A program made the position numbers and the translations under genes. DNA of 64,000 bases. It comes from Caballeronia temeraria (lineage in GTDB: Bacteria; Pseudomonadota; Gammaproteobacteria; Burkholderiales; Burkholderiaceae). Below, piece by piece: positions 18,781 to 27,814 of this stretch (its first letter is position 1; every line of letters begins with the position of its first letter). The notes beneath the pieces are model-generated. The model ran no database searches and was not told the DNA's origin. It saw only the letters and a program-made list of their open reading frames with translations. The stretch covers positions 95,010 through 159,009 of the forward strand of contig NZ_FCOI02000017.1 in the NCBI RefSeq assembly GCF_001544795.2. The letters are read 5' to 3'.

Positions 18781-18956
18781 GATCCGGCGTGAGGCCTTCT
18801 CGACTGGATCGCTGAACAAGCAACAAGCGCAGAAAGCCGACACCTTTGGGCAGGAACTCGAAAGAAGAACGCTCCTCGCGGACGTACGCTTGATGAAATG
18901 AAATTGCACGCGCTGTGCCAGCCGGATATCGGCGATCCGCCTCGGGAGCTCAAACG

Positions 18957-19532
18957 ATGGACGAACTACTTGGTCGCGCATGGTGGATGCTCGCGCTGCG
19001 TGGCGCTGCGGGAATCCTGTTCGGCGTTCTCGCGCTTTGCTGGCCGGGTCTTACGCTGCTGCTCCTTGTCGCGATGTTCGCGGCGTATGCACTCATAGGA
19101 GGCGTCGCTGCGGTCAGCGCGGCGATACGAAATCGTTCGATTCGCACCGACTGGTGGCTCCCGTTGCTGCTTGGGCTGTGCATGATCGCTTCGGGCGTGA
19201 TCGCCGTCGCGGCGCCGGGCGTCACGGCGCTCGTGCTGGTCACCGTGATGGGCGCGAATGCCATCGTCACCGGAGCGCTCGACCTCTTCACCTGGGTTCG
19301 CCTGAAAAGACACGGCCGCACGCAGTGGCTGCTGTTGTTCATCGGTAGCCTGTCGGTTCTGTTTGGCATCTTCGTGCTGGCCGTCCCGGGTGCTGGAGCG
19401 CTCGCCCTCGTCTGGATGATCGGCACCTACGCGATCATCACCGGTGCGCTTCTGCTCGTCCTTGGCCTCGGAGCACGGAATTGGCGCAGCCCCGTCCTTC
19501 GCGAACAGCAAAACACGCCGCTGCACTCATGA
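18957..19532 (+). CDS. hdeD: HdeD-family acid-resistance membrane protein
   Basis: A 191-residue protein of six hydrophobic segments arranged as three similar helix pairs (ARGAAGILFGVLALCWPG, then LLLGLCMIASGVIAVAAPG, then LFIGSLSVLFGIFVLAVPG), the internal repeat pattern of the DUF308/HdeD family. HdeD of E. coli contributes to acid resistance at high cell density. The ATG at 18957 is preceded by GGGAGCTCAAACG. It is part of the stress gene set of this region. Confidence 0.78.
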   Translation: MDELLGRAWWMLALRGAAGILFGVLALCWPGLTLLLLVAMFAAYALIGGVAAVSAAIRNRSIRTDWWLPLLLGLCMIASGVIAVAAPGVTALVLVTVMGANAIVTGALDLFTWVRLKRHGRTQWLLLFIGSLSVLFGIFVLAVPGAGALALVWMIGTYAIITGALLLVLGLGARNWRSPVLREQQNTPLHS

Positions 19533-19585
19533 GGCGCATGCCGCGCCCGGCGTCCACGTAGTCCGTTGCGCATTTGGAGAACGCC

Positions 19586-20008
19586 ATGAAGCCTAACCTC
19601 GCATCGGCCGCAAGGCTGTCCTCATTCATCCTCGCGCTGTCCGTCTGTGGCTTTGCCGCCAGCGGCGCGACCGCGCAGGAAGCGCCCATCGCCGGCAAAG
19701 CGACGCTCGGGGTGACCGTCACCGAAGAGCAAGTAGTCGCCAGAGGCTGGCGCGCATCCAAGATGCTTCACGCCGATGTCTACAACGAAAAGAACGAAAA
19801 GATCGGCCGCGTCGACGACCTGATTGTCGCGCCCGATGGCTCGCTTTCGGCGGCGATTATCGACGTCGGCGGCTTTCTCGGGGTCGCGGCGCACCGTGTC
19901 GCCATTCCCGTTCAGCAGTTCAAGCAGATAGCGCCGAAGGCCATCCTGGTCGGCGCGAACAAGGACGCGCTCAAGAAACTGCCAGAGTTCGAATATGCCA
20001 AGGGCTGA
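19586..20008 (+). CDS. Exported PRC-barrel domain protein
   Basis: A 140-residue protein. A signal peptide covers about residues 1-30 (MKPNLASAARLSSFILALSVCGFA, then an Ala-x-Ala-type cleavage region). One PRC-barrel domain follows, with KMLHADVYNEKNEKIGRVDDLI and the dyad-like AAIIDVGGFLGVAAHRVAIP. Single-domain exported PRC-barrel proteins are common in stress islands, but their role is unknown. GGAG lies 6 bases before the ATG at 19586. Confidence 0.7.
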   Translation: MKPNLASAARLSSFILALSVCGFAASGATAQEAPIAGKATLGVTVTEEQVVARGWRASKMLHADVYNEKNEKIGRVDDLIVAPDGSLSAAIIDVGGFLGVAAHRVAIPVQQFKQIAPKAILVGANKDALKKLPEFEYAKG

Positions 20009-20022
20009 CATTTAGCCGCAAG

Positions 20023-20063
20023 CGTCAAAGCGGCAGTCACTGAAGATTCGGGCCGCTTTGACG
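20023..20063. terminator. Perfect 12-bp hairpin between the PRC-barrel and sHsp genes
   Basis: CGTCAAAGCGGC (20023-20034) and GCCGCTTTGACG (20052-20063) form a perfect 12-base-pair stem with a 17-base loop, ending 25 bases before the sHsp ATG. No T run follows, so intrinsic termination is doubtful. It may instead stabilise or process the transcript, or influence sHsp translation. Confidence 0.5.
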
Positions 20064-20088
20064 GCTCATCTGAACAAGGAGCATAGCG

Positions 20089-20688
20089 ATGCTATTGGAC
20101 CTCGATAAGTGGAACCCCTTTCGCTTCCTGCGCAAGAGTCCCGAGGAAAAGGGCGCAGACGCGAAGCTGAACGCCCCGCCCTCGCAGCAGGCCCCCGCGC
20201 CGTCTACCTCAGAAGCGGCCGCGTCCGCCTGGCCGGCATCGTTCGATGCGGCCCGTTGGCCGCTGCCCGATCCCCTGCATCTTCTCACCGACCTCGTACG
20301 CGATCCGTTCGGCGGGATGGGACCGCTTGGCAACTGGTTCGGCGACTTCAGTCCCAGCCGCTTTCAGCCGCGACTCGACGTCGTCGACGACGGCGACGCG
20401 CTTCGCATCGTGGCCGAATTGCCAGGACTGTCGCGCGAGGACGTGGAGCTGGAAGTCGTTGAGGACATGCTGGTGCTGACCGGCGAGAAGCGCATCGAAT
20501 CGAAGAGCGACGAGAAGGGCTGCTACCGGGTGGAGCGGGCGTTCGGACAGTTCCAGCGCGCCATTCCGCTGCCCTCTGGCGTTGATCTCGAGCACGCTGA
20601 GGCGAACTTCGAGAATGGCGTGCTCACCGTGCGGGTGCCCAAAGCGGCGAATGAACCCGCGGCGAAGCGGCGCCTCGAGATCAAATAG
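20089..20688 (+). CDS. Small heat shock protein, Hsp20 family
   Basis: A 199-residue alpha-crystallin chaperone. The crystallin domain spans about residues 95-185 (FQPRLDVVDDGDALRIVAELPGLSREDVELEV) and ends with a GVLTVRVPK strand. The long Pro/Ala-rich N-terminus is typical of the extended sHsp group. The first residues (MLLDLDKWNPFRFLR) are similar to the sHsp at 39063-39626, so the two are paralogues. It precedes the clpK-like gene by 138 bases, the pairing seen in stress-tolerance islands. Confidence 0.88.
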   Translation: MLLDLDKWNPFRFLRKSPEEKGADAKLNAPPSQQAPAPSTSEAAASAWPASFDAARWPLPDPLHLLTDLVRDPFGGMGPLGNWFGDFSPSRFQPRLDVVDDGDALRIVAELPGLSREDVELEVVEDMLVLTGEKRIESKSDEKGCYRVERAFGQFQRAIPLPSGVDLEHAEANFENGVLTVRVPKAANEPAAKRRLEIK

Positions 20689-20826
20689 CGCCGTGCGCAC
20701 GGCGACTTCTGACAGCTCGGCAGCTTCCATGGCCCTCGAGGATATCCCCGCCTTCGCGACGGAACTCGTCAGGCTGTACGCGCATAACGACACGGACCAT
20801 CCCCCGCCCACACTACGGAGAACATC

Positions 20827-23661
20827 ATGCCTACCTGCAGCGTTTGCGGCAAACCGGCAACCTCGCAGATCACGATCACCGAAAACGGCCAGCGCCGTCA
20901 GTTGATGCTGTGCGATGAGCACTACATGGAGTTCATGGCGCGCAATCAGCGCCGTCTGTCGCCGCTTGAGTCTCTCTTTCACGGCGGACTGTTCGACAGT
21001 TTGTTCGAAGACATGTGGCCGCAGATGGAAAGCGGCCAGGGTGGCCGGCCACGCATCGGACGCTCGCCCGGACAAGCCGGCGGCTCGGATCAGCGTGCAG
21101 ACGCCGATAGCGCGCAAACGGGTGAGTCCGCCGGCGGTCACGCAGGCGGCCGGCCGCGCCGGCATCGCCGTGCACGTGAAGCCGTCGATCTGCAGACGTT
21201 CCTGAGCGAAAGCGGCCTCGACCGCTTGCAGGCGGCCGCGCAGATGGCGGTCGAGTTCGGCAAGTCCGAAGTCGATACCGAGCACCTGCTGCTGGCACTC
21301 GTCAGCAATAACGTGGTTCAGGAAATTCTGCGCGAATTCAAGCTCGATCCTGAGGAGATCAGGAAGAATATCGAGCAAAGCGCACCACGCGGCAACCGCG
21401 CGCAGAAGACGGATGAAGAACGCATCGGCGTGTCACCGCGCGCGAAGAGTGCGCTTGAAAACGCGCTCACGGCGTCACGAGAACTCGGCCACAGCTACGT
21501 CGGACCGGAGCATATCTTGATCGGGCTCGTGGAAGAGGAAGACGGCTTCGCGGGGGAGCTGCTGCGCAAGTACGGGTTATCGTCGCATGCGCTTAGGCAG
21601 AGGACGGTCAAGGTGGTCGGCAAGGGCGCCGAGGAAGGCACCGTCGAGGGCCGCTCCACCACACCGACGCTCGACAAGTACGCGCGCGATCTCAGCGACC
21701 TCGCCCGGCGCGGCAAGCTCGATCCGGTAATCGGCCGCGACAAGGAAATCGAAACGACCATCGAAGTCCTTGCGCGTCGGCGCAAGAACAACCCGGTGCT
21801 GATCGGCGAACCCGGCGTCGGCAAGACGGCGATCGTCGAAGGACTCGCGCAGCGCATCGCCCAGGACCAGGTGCCGGAAGTGCTGCGTGGCAAGCGCGTC
21901 GTTGAGTTGAATATCAACAGCGTGGTGGCGGGGGCAAAGTATCGTGGCGAGTTCGAAGAGCGCGTGAAGCAGGTGCTCGACGAGATCGTCGAGAACCAGG
22001 ACCGGCTGATCATCTTCATCGATGAACTGCATACGATCGTCGGTGCCGGCCAGGGCGGCGGCGAAGGCGGGCTCGATATCGGCAACGTTTTCAAACCGGC
22101 GCTCGCGCGCGGCGAATTGCATCTTGTGGGCGCGACGACGCTCAACGAATACCAAAAGTACATCGAGAAAGATTCGGCGCTCGAACGGCGCTTCCAGCCG
22201 GTGAACGTGCCCGAGCCGAGCGTCGCGGAGACGATCGAAATCCTGCGAGGACTGCGTGACCGCCTCGAAGCGCATCACAAGGTGAAGATCACCGAAGAGG
22301 CGATCGCGGCCGCTGCGAAGCTGTCGGACCGGTATATCGCAGCGCGCTTCCTGCCCGACAAGGCCATCGACCTGCTCGACCAGGCTGCCGCTCGCGTGCG
22401 CATTTCGTCGAATTCCCGGCCGGGGCAACTGCATGACATCGAGGCGACCATCCGCCGCACACGTCAGGAACAGGACGCGGCAAGCGCCGCCAAGCAGTTC
22501 GACAAGGCAAAGCAACTTGAAGACAAGCTCGTCTCCGAACAGAAGCGGCTCAACGATGCGACCGAAGCGTGGAAGAAGGAGCGCGGCACCAGTTCGCAAG
22601 AGGTCACAGCGGAGGACATTGCGCAGATCGTGGCGTCGCTCACCGGCGTGCCGGTGTCTGAACTCACCGCCCAGGACCGCGAGAAGCTGCTGCGACTCGA
22701 AGACCGCCTGAAGGAACGCGTAGTCGGTCAGAACGAGGCGGTCAGCGCCGTCGCGAAGGCGGTCCGACTCTCACGCGCCGGTCTTACCGAAGGCGGCAAG
22801 CCGACCGCGAGCTTTCTCTTTCTCGGACCGACTGGCGTGGGCAAGACCGAGCTCGCCAAAGCGCTCGCCGCAACGGTGTTTGGCGACGAGAACGCGCTCG
22901 TGCGCATCGACATGAGCGAGTACGCCGAACGGCATACCGTAGCCCGGCTGGTGGGCGCGCCTCCGGGCTATGTCGGCTATGAGGAAGGCGGCCAGCTGAC
23001 TGAGCGTGTGCGACGCCGACCGTATAGCGTGGTGTTGCTCGACGAGATCGAAAAGGCGCATTCGGAGGTGCACAACATCCTGTTGCAGCTCTTCGACGAA
23101 GGCCGTCTGACCGACGGCAAGGGCCGTCTCGTCGATTTCACGAACACGATCATTATCGCGACGAGCAATATCGGTTCGCAGCTGATCCAGGACAACGTGC
23201 GCTCCGACAAGAAGCAACTCGACTACCCCGCGCTGCGCGACCGTCTGATGGAGATACTGCGGCATCACTTCAGGCCCGAGTTCCTGAACCGGGTCGATGA
23301 AGTCGTCGTCTTCCATGCGCTCGGCAAGGAGCAAATCCGTAGCATTGTGGATCTGCAACTCGCGCGCGTGCAACGCACTGCGGCCGGGCAGAACATCGAG
23401 TTGTCGTTCGACAATTCGCTGCGTGATCATCTCGCGGAAATCGGCTATGACCCCGAGTTCGGCGCACGGATGCTCAAGCGCAAGATCCGGGCTGAAGTGG
23501 AATCGCAACTCGCAGATGCGCTGCTGCGGGGGGATGTCCGCGACGGCGACAAGGTCACAATGACTTACGACTCAGGTTCCCACTCTGTACGTGTGCAAAA
23601 GGGCTCCGCACCCGCAGAAGCCACGAAGGAAGAGGCGAAGCAAGAAGCGGCGCATACGTGA
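20827..23661 (+). CDS. clpK: ClpK/ClpG-type AAA+ disaggregase
   Basis: A 944-residue Hsp100 ATPase. A zinc-finger-like N-terminus (Cys4, Cys7, Cys29, His32) and a ~75-residue Gly/Arg-rich linker precede a Clp-N domain (about 118-260). Two AAA+ modules follow, with Walker A GEPGVGKTA (about 329) and GPTGVGKTE (about 671), Walker B IIFIDE and VVLLDE, separated by a short ClpC-like coiled coil (about 540-590). I see no IGF/IGL tripeptide for ClpP docking between the second sensor region and the C-terminus. It is therefore more likely a stand-alone disaggregase of the ClpG/ClpK group than a protease partner. This group gives heat resistance on transmissible stress loci. Confidence 0.87.
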   Translation: MPTCSVCGKPATSQITITENGQRRQLMLCDEHYMEFMARNQRRLSPLESLFHGGLFDSLFEDMWPQMESGQGGRPRIGRSPGQAGGSDQRADADSAQTGESAGGHAGGRPRRHRRAREAVDLQTFLSESGLDRLQAAAQMAVEFGKSEVDTEHLLLALVSNNVVQEILREFKLDPEEIRKNIEQSAPRGNRAQKTDEERIGVSPRAKSALENALTASRELGHSYVGPEHILIGLVEEEDGFAGELLRKYGLSSHALRQRTVKVVGKGAEEGTVEGRSTTPTLDKYARDLSDLARRGKLDPVIGRDKEIETTIEVLARRRKNNPVLIGEPGVGKTAIVEGLAQRIAQDQVPEVLRGKRVVELNINSVVAGAKYRGEFEERVKQVLDEIVENQDRLIIFIDELHTIVGAGQGGGEGGLDIGNVFKPALARGELHLVGATTLNEYQKYIEKDSALERRFQPVNVPEPSVAETIEILRGLRDRLEAHHKVKITEEAIAAAAKLSDRYIAARFLPDKAIDLLDQAAARVRISSNSRPGQLHDIEATIRRTRQEQDAASAAKQFDKAKQLEDKLVSEQKRLNDATEAWKKERGTSSQEVTAEDIAQIVASLTGVPVSELTAQDREKLLRLEDRLKERVVGQNEAVSAVAKAVRLSRAGLTEGGKPTASFLFLGPTGVGKTELAKALAATVFGDENALVRIDMSEYAERHTVARLVGAPPGYVGYEEGGQLTERVRRRPYSVVLLDEIEKAHSEVHNILLQLFDEGRLTDGKGRLVDFTNTIIIATSNIGSQLIQDNVRSDKKQLDYPALRDRLMEILRHHFRPEFLNRVDEVVVFHALGKEQIRSIVDLQLARVQRTAAGQNIELSFDNSLRDHLAEIGYDPEFGARMLKRKIRAEVESQLADALLRGDVRDGDKVTMTYDSGSHSVRVQKGSAPAEATKEEAKQEAAHT

Positions 23662-23708
23662 GTCCGGCATTGCGTGAACGGGACACCGCCCTCACGGGCG
23701 GCGTCCCG

Positions 23709-23981
23709 TCACGATTCAAGTTCACCTGCGACAATCTCGTCGCGATAGCACCAGATCCAGGTTTCGCCGGGTTCAATTGAGCGCACCAGCGGATGGCCGG
23801 TCGCGTGAAAATGCTTGCTTGCGTGCCGGTTGGGCGACGAGTCGCAACAGCCGACGTGTCCGCATGAAAGACACAACCGCAAATGTACCCACGGCTGGCG
23901 AAGCTTGATGCACTCCTCGCAATAGTCGATGGGCGTGTGGAGGATGCGGGCCTCGTCTAGATGCGTGCAACCAGGGGTCAT
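23709..23981 (-). CDS. UBP-type zinc finger protein
   Basis: A 90-residue protein consisting almost entirely of a ubiquitin-hydrolase-type zinc finger. Ligands are CTHLD near the start, CEEC, CLSCGHVGCCDSSPNRHASKHFHATGH and a following His. GAGGAG lies 7 bases before the ATG at 23981. Bacterial stand-alone versions are often encoded next to flavin-dependent thioredoxin-reductase-like proteins. Here it is the downstream neighbour of one (55-base gap, same strand), so joint function is likely; the ligand is unknown. Confidence 0.8.
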   Translation of the reverse strand: MTPGCTHLDEARILHTPIDYCEECIKLRQPWVHLRLCLSCGHVGCCDSSPNRHASKHFHATGHPLVRSIEPGETWIWCYRDEIVAGELES

Positions 23982-24036
23982 GATCGTACTCCTCGGACAG
24001 ACGCGCGCAGGCATGCGAAACAAGTTGCGCTTACGC

Positions 24037-25296
24037 TCACGCGCTATTTAAATAGCGATGCACCAGCGCGACAGCCATCGCCCCTTCGCCGACTGCAGAC
24101 GCAACACGCTTGATCGACCCGTGACGCACGTCGCCCGCTGCGAAAACGCCAGGCACACAGGTCTCCAAATGTAGCGGCGCGCGCTCGAGCGGCCAATTCA
24201 GGCTCGACCGATATTCCTGCAAGTCGGGACCAGTCACTAGATAACCGGCGTCATCCCGGACAATGCCGACCTCCTGCGCCCATTCGGTCTGGGGCACGCC
24301 GCCGATGCAGACGAATAGCCAATTCGCCTTTACCGAAATTTGCCGTCCCGTGCGCACATCGGTCAGCGTAACTTCCTGCAGCGTGTCACTGCCTGCGAGC
24401 GCGGTCACTTCAGTGCTGGTCCGAACTTCAATGTTCGGCGCCGCCGTGATGCGATCCACCAGGTAGTGGGACAACGTGTTCTTGAGCGAGGTGTCACGCA
24501 CGAGCATATAGACGCGGTTGGCCGATTGCGAAAAGTGCATGGCGGCTTGTCCCGCCGAATTGCCGCCTCCCACCACATAGACGTCTTCGCCATGGATCAG
24601 CGCTGCTTCGCTCGCGCCCGCGCCGTAGTAAAGGCCAGCGCCGAGAAAGCGCGCTTCACCTTCGAGGCCGAGCGTGCGATATGCCACGCCGGTCGCGCAG
24701 ATCGACGTGCGCGCCGTAATACGTGTGCCGTCCTCCAGATACACGATGCCCTGGCCGGGCGGAAACTCCGCGCGCACGCCGGCGCGGGCTATCAGGATGT
24801 CGGCGCCGAACTTGATGGCCTGGTCGCGCGCCCGTTCTGCCAGCTCGGCGCCGGACACACCCTGTGGGAAGCCCAGATAGTTCTCGATCTTTGAACTGCT
24901 TCCTGCCTGACCGCCCAGCGCCCACCGCTCCACCAGTACGGTATGCATTCCTTCCGACGCTCCGTAGACAGCCGCGCTCAACCCCGCCGGTCCCGCGCCG
25001 TAAATGGCCAGATCGTAGGCTTCTCGGGATGGACTCGCAAACCAGCCGAGCTTCTCGGTAATTTGGCGAACGGTGGGGCATTCGAGCCGGGTTCCGTCGT
25101 GGAAGACGCAGATCGGCAAGCGGGAGTCGGAAAGATGCTGCACGTGGGCAAGATCCTTCGCTTCCTTATCGCTGCCCAGTTCGATCCATTCGAACGGTAT
25201 GTCGCAGCGATGCAGAAAGTCGCGTATCGCGTAGCCGTTAGCGCTGCGCATGCGCCCGTAGATCCTGACCATGAACTTATCCGCCTTCGAGGCCAT
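24037..25296 (-). CDS. Thioredoxin-reductase-like FAD/NAD(P) oxidoreductase with degenerate glutaredoxin-like N-terminus
   Basis: A 419-residue protein. Residues about 8-85 form a glutaredoxin/thioredoxin-like fold in which the CxxC site is replaced (RSANGY). Residues about 93-415 are a thioredoxin-reductase fold with FAD motif IYGAGPAGLSAAVYGASEG and NAD(P) motif VYVVGGGNSAGQAA. The redox-active CxxC normally before the NADPH domain is absent (YYGAGASEA there). It therefore cannot use the standard TrxR disulfide relay and may reduce a partner such as the neighbouring zinc-finger protein or a ferredoxin. An alternative ATG at 25272 would shorten it by 8 residues. Confidence 0.75.
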   Translation of the reverse strand: MASKADKFMVRIYGRMRSANGYAIRDFLHRCDIPFEWIELGSDKEAKDLAHVQHLSDSRLPICVFHDGTRLECPTVRQITEKLGWFASPSREAYDLAIYGAGPAGLSAAVYGASEGMHTVLVERWALGGQAGSSSKIENYLGFPQGVSGAELAERARDQAIKFGADILIARAGVRAEFPPGQGIVYLEDGTRITARTSICATGVAYRTLGLEGEARFLGAGLYYGAGASEAALIHGEDVYVVGGGNSAGQAAMHFSQSANRVYMLVRDTSLKNTLSHYLVDRITAAPNIEVRTSTEVTALAGSDTLQEVTLTDVRTGRQISVKANWLFVCIGGVPQTEWAQEVGIVRDDAGYLVTGPDLQEYRSSLNWPLERAPLHLETCVPGVFAAGDVRHGSIKRVASAVGEGAMAVALVHRYLNSA

Positions 25297-25515
25297 TCAG
25301 AGTTTCTTTCGTTTCATGCCTTCACTGGCTAGCAGCGCGCGCTCGATAACAACGAAAGACCATATCCCAAACACGTTAGAGACATCGTGGGGAAGTGTCT
25401 TTCGAGATTCTGCCGGATTTTGTTGGCTTTCTGCCGCCGATTCCATGACATCGGTCGTGCGACTCTTCTCGCGGTCGACAACAACGCGTACCCCATTCGA
25501 TTTCGTATCACGGCG

Positions 25516-25758
25516 TCAATCTGGAAGCACGAACTCGGTCCGCATGTCTTCGATCACCTTCTGGATGCGATGTACGCAATCCGCACCGAGGTCATTGAGC
25601 GGCACGATGTTCCAGTTGCGGCCAGATGCGTCGGGCGGATGCCGCTCTGGTAGCGGTATGCGCAGCTGCAAAGCTCCCGGCGCATCAGCGGCGATTGTCG
25701 TCATGCGGCTTTGCAGTTCGTCGCGAATCTGCTCAGGGGTTCGAACAGTTTTTGGCAT
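25516..25758 (-). CDS. Small hypothetical protein with a strong ribosome binding site
   Basis: An 80-residue soluble protein (MPKTVRTPEQIRDELQ start) with no domain I recognise. AAGGAGGT stands 5 bases before the ATG, which makes real expression very likely. The sequence contains PLPERHPPDASGRNWNI and an amphipathic C-terminal helix ending in a hydrophobic tail. Function unknown. Confidence 0.65.
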   Translation of the reverse strand: MPKTVRTPEQIRDELQSRMTTIAADAPGALQLRIPLPERHPPDASGRNWNIVPLNDLGADCVHRIQKVIEDMRTEFVLPD

Positions 25759-26154
25759 TGGTCTACCTCCTTCGGTCTCACGTCTGGGTCGTGACGGAAT
25801 GGGCGCATACGTTCCTGTTGTGTCGTCTGCGCCGACGATCTTTTAAGTCTAGTCGCTAATTCGGCAAGGCATCGACTCATGCAATGATCGCCCCACCCGC
25901 TGATGAGAGACGCAGTACCTTGCTAAAACGCCAGAATCGCTGAGGCCCGGCAGGGGCGCATGCCCCCCCGATGAAGCGATGGACCGAATGACCGCAGGAT
26001 CGTGACACATCTGAGCAGAAACCGGAAAGAACCGCGCGCAAGGTCATGGCTACACTGCCGGTAGTGGGATCCTGTCTATGTGATTTGAGACCAGCGCTCT
26101 GATGCGTCGAGGGCTGCGCTTTTCGGGCCGAGCCCAAAAACACTAGGAGCGAAT
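25759..26154. other. Intergenic region without a recognised gene
   Basis: No frame here shows family similarity. It must hold the divergent promoters for the small gene at 25758 and the flavin oxidoreductase at 26155. I see no repeats or strong hairpins. Confidence 0.4.
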
Positions 26155-27369
26155 ATGCCTGATACGGAAATCGCACCCGGCGAAGCCCGGCAGCACGGCG
26201 CGCAAATATCTTTACACAAGCTGTTCGAACCCGTAAAGGTGGGACCGTACAACCTTAGTCATCGTGTCGTCATGGCGCCGCTGACGCGTTCGCGCGCGAA
26301 CCGGCCAGGAAACATTCCGTCGCAGCTCAACGCGTGCTATTACGCGCAGCGCGCACACGCCGCGCTCATCATCAGCGAGGCGACCCAGGTGTCCATGCAA
26401 GGACAGGGCTATGCATGGACGCCTGGGATACATAGCCAGGCGCAGGTCGAGGGCTGGCGGCTTGTGTCAGATGCCGTGCACGAGGCGGGTGGGTTAATGT
26501 TCATGCAACTGTGGCACGTAGGACGCATATCACACCCCTCATTGCAGCCCGATGGAATGCTGCCAGTTGCCCCCTCTGCTGTCCAGCCGAAAGCAGAGGC
26601 ATTCATCGAGAACGAGCGGGGCGAAGGTGTCGTCGCACCCTGTGTCAAGCCTCGCGCGCTACAGGTCGAAGAGATGCCGTATCTCGTGCGGCAATACCTC
26701 AGGGGTGCGCGCAACGCAAAGGCTGCCGGTATGGACGGCGTCGAAGTACATGGCGCCAACGGGTATCTCCTCGATCAGTTCCTTTTGTCCGGCACGAACC
26801 GCCGCACGGACGAATACGGCGGATCGAGCGAGCGTCGGGCCAGGCTGCTATTCGAGGTGGTCGAGACGGTTTGCGAAGTGTGGGGGCCGGAAAAGGTCGG
26901 CGTGCGACTCTCTCCTCTTGGCATCTTCAACGACATGCATGACGACGATCCCGAAGCGACCTTCTCCTACGTCATCGAAAAGCTCAATCGATACGGACTG
27001 GCCTATTTGCACATCGTCAATCCCATGTTGGCGGCGGCCGGTGACGATGTGGCTTTCATCGAGCGCGCGAACCGCATGAGCCAGATGATACGCCGCACGT
27101 ATCGTGGTGTGCTGATCGTGGCCGGCGGGTTTGACGGCGGCAGCGCCGAAAGATGGCTCGAGGAAGGCAACGCGGACCTGATCGCGTTCGGACGGTTGTT
27201 CATCGCAAATCCGGACCTGCCGGAGCGCCTCCGGTCGCGCGCTCCGCTGAATTCGCCGGACCCGTCCACGTTCTACGGGGGCGGCGAACGCGGATATACC
27301 GACTATCCGTCGCTCGCGCAGGAGCGCGGGGAAGCCCCACGGTCCGTCACCGATGGGCGCTGGAGATAG
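26155..27369 (+). CDS. Old yellow enzyme-family NADH:flavin oxidoreductase / alkene reductase
   Basis: A 404-residue FMN-dependent TIM-barrel enzyme. Family features are the FMN-binding LFEPVKVGPYNLSHRVVMAPLTR segment (about 22-45), the paired substrate-binding residues in VHGANGYLLDQF (about 199), the DEYGGSSERRAR block, and FGRLFIANPDLP near 345. Such enzymes reduce electron-poor alkenes, nitroesters or quinones, consistent with a detoxification role. GGAG lies 6 bases before the ATG. Substrate not predictable. Confidence 0.85.
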   Translation: MPDTEIAPGEARQHGAQISLHKLFEPVKVGPYNLSHRVVMAPLTRSRANRPGNIPSQLNACYYAQRAHAALIISEATQVSMQGQGYAWTPGIHSQAQVEGWRLVSDAVHEAGGLMFMQLWHVGRISHPSLQPDGMLPVAPSAVQPKAEAFIENERGEGVVAPCVKPRALQVEEMPYLVRQYLRGARNAKAAGMDGVEVHGANGYLLDQFLLSGTNRRTDEYGGSSERRARLLFEVVETVCEVWGPEKVGVRLSPLGIFNDMHDDDPEATFSYVIEKLNRYGLAYLHIVNPMLAAAGDDVAFIERANRMSQMIRRTYRGVLIVAGGFDGGSAERWLEEGNADLIAFGRLFIANPDLPERLRSRAPLNSPDPSTFYGGGERGYTDYPSLAQERGEAPRSVTDGRWR

Positions 27370-27457
27370 ACTGTCGCTGACCGGCAAGCCCGCCGGCGTC
27401 ACGCGACGATTTGCGATGGCCGCCGGGCCGGCGACCGATCACGCTGAGAGGCGCACC

Positions 27458-27814
27458 ATGGCTCACACTACCTGGGTTGTCGTCGCCGACGGCAGCCGTG
27501 CTCGAATCTTCGAGACTCCGGGACTTCAACTAGACTTGCGGGAAATCGAAGACCTCGTCAACGTCGCCCCTGGTGGGCCGGCGCTGAGCGAGAAGGAACG
27601 CGACAAATTCGCGAAGACCGTCGCCGACCGCGTCGAACAGGGACGGCTTCATCACCGGTATCAGCGATTGCGATTGGCCGCGGAGCCAAAATTTCTCGGC
27701 CTCCTTCGCGAGCGTCTGAGCGAACAGACGCGTCAGATGATTTTCGAGGAGATCAACGAGGATCTCTCGGCCCTCGACACGCGCGAACTTCAGGCACACC
27801 TGAAAAGGCATTGA
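27458..27814 (+). CDS. Host-attachment-family protein
   Basis: A 118-residue protein matching the family named for attachment to host cells (TTWVVVADGSRARIFE start, then a helical domain with FLGLLRERLSEQTRQMIFEEINEDL). The fold resembles ribosome-rescue factors, and the cellular role is not established. The ATG at 27458 has AGAGG ahead. It follows the old yellow enzyme gene by 88 bases on the same strand. Confidence 0.72.
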   Translation: MAHTTWVVVADGSRARIFETPGLQLDLREIEDLVNVAPGGPALSEKERDKFAKTVADRVEQGRLHHRYQRLRLAAEPKFLGLLRERLSEQTRQMIFEEINEDLSALDTRELQAHLKRH

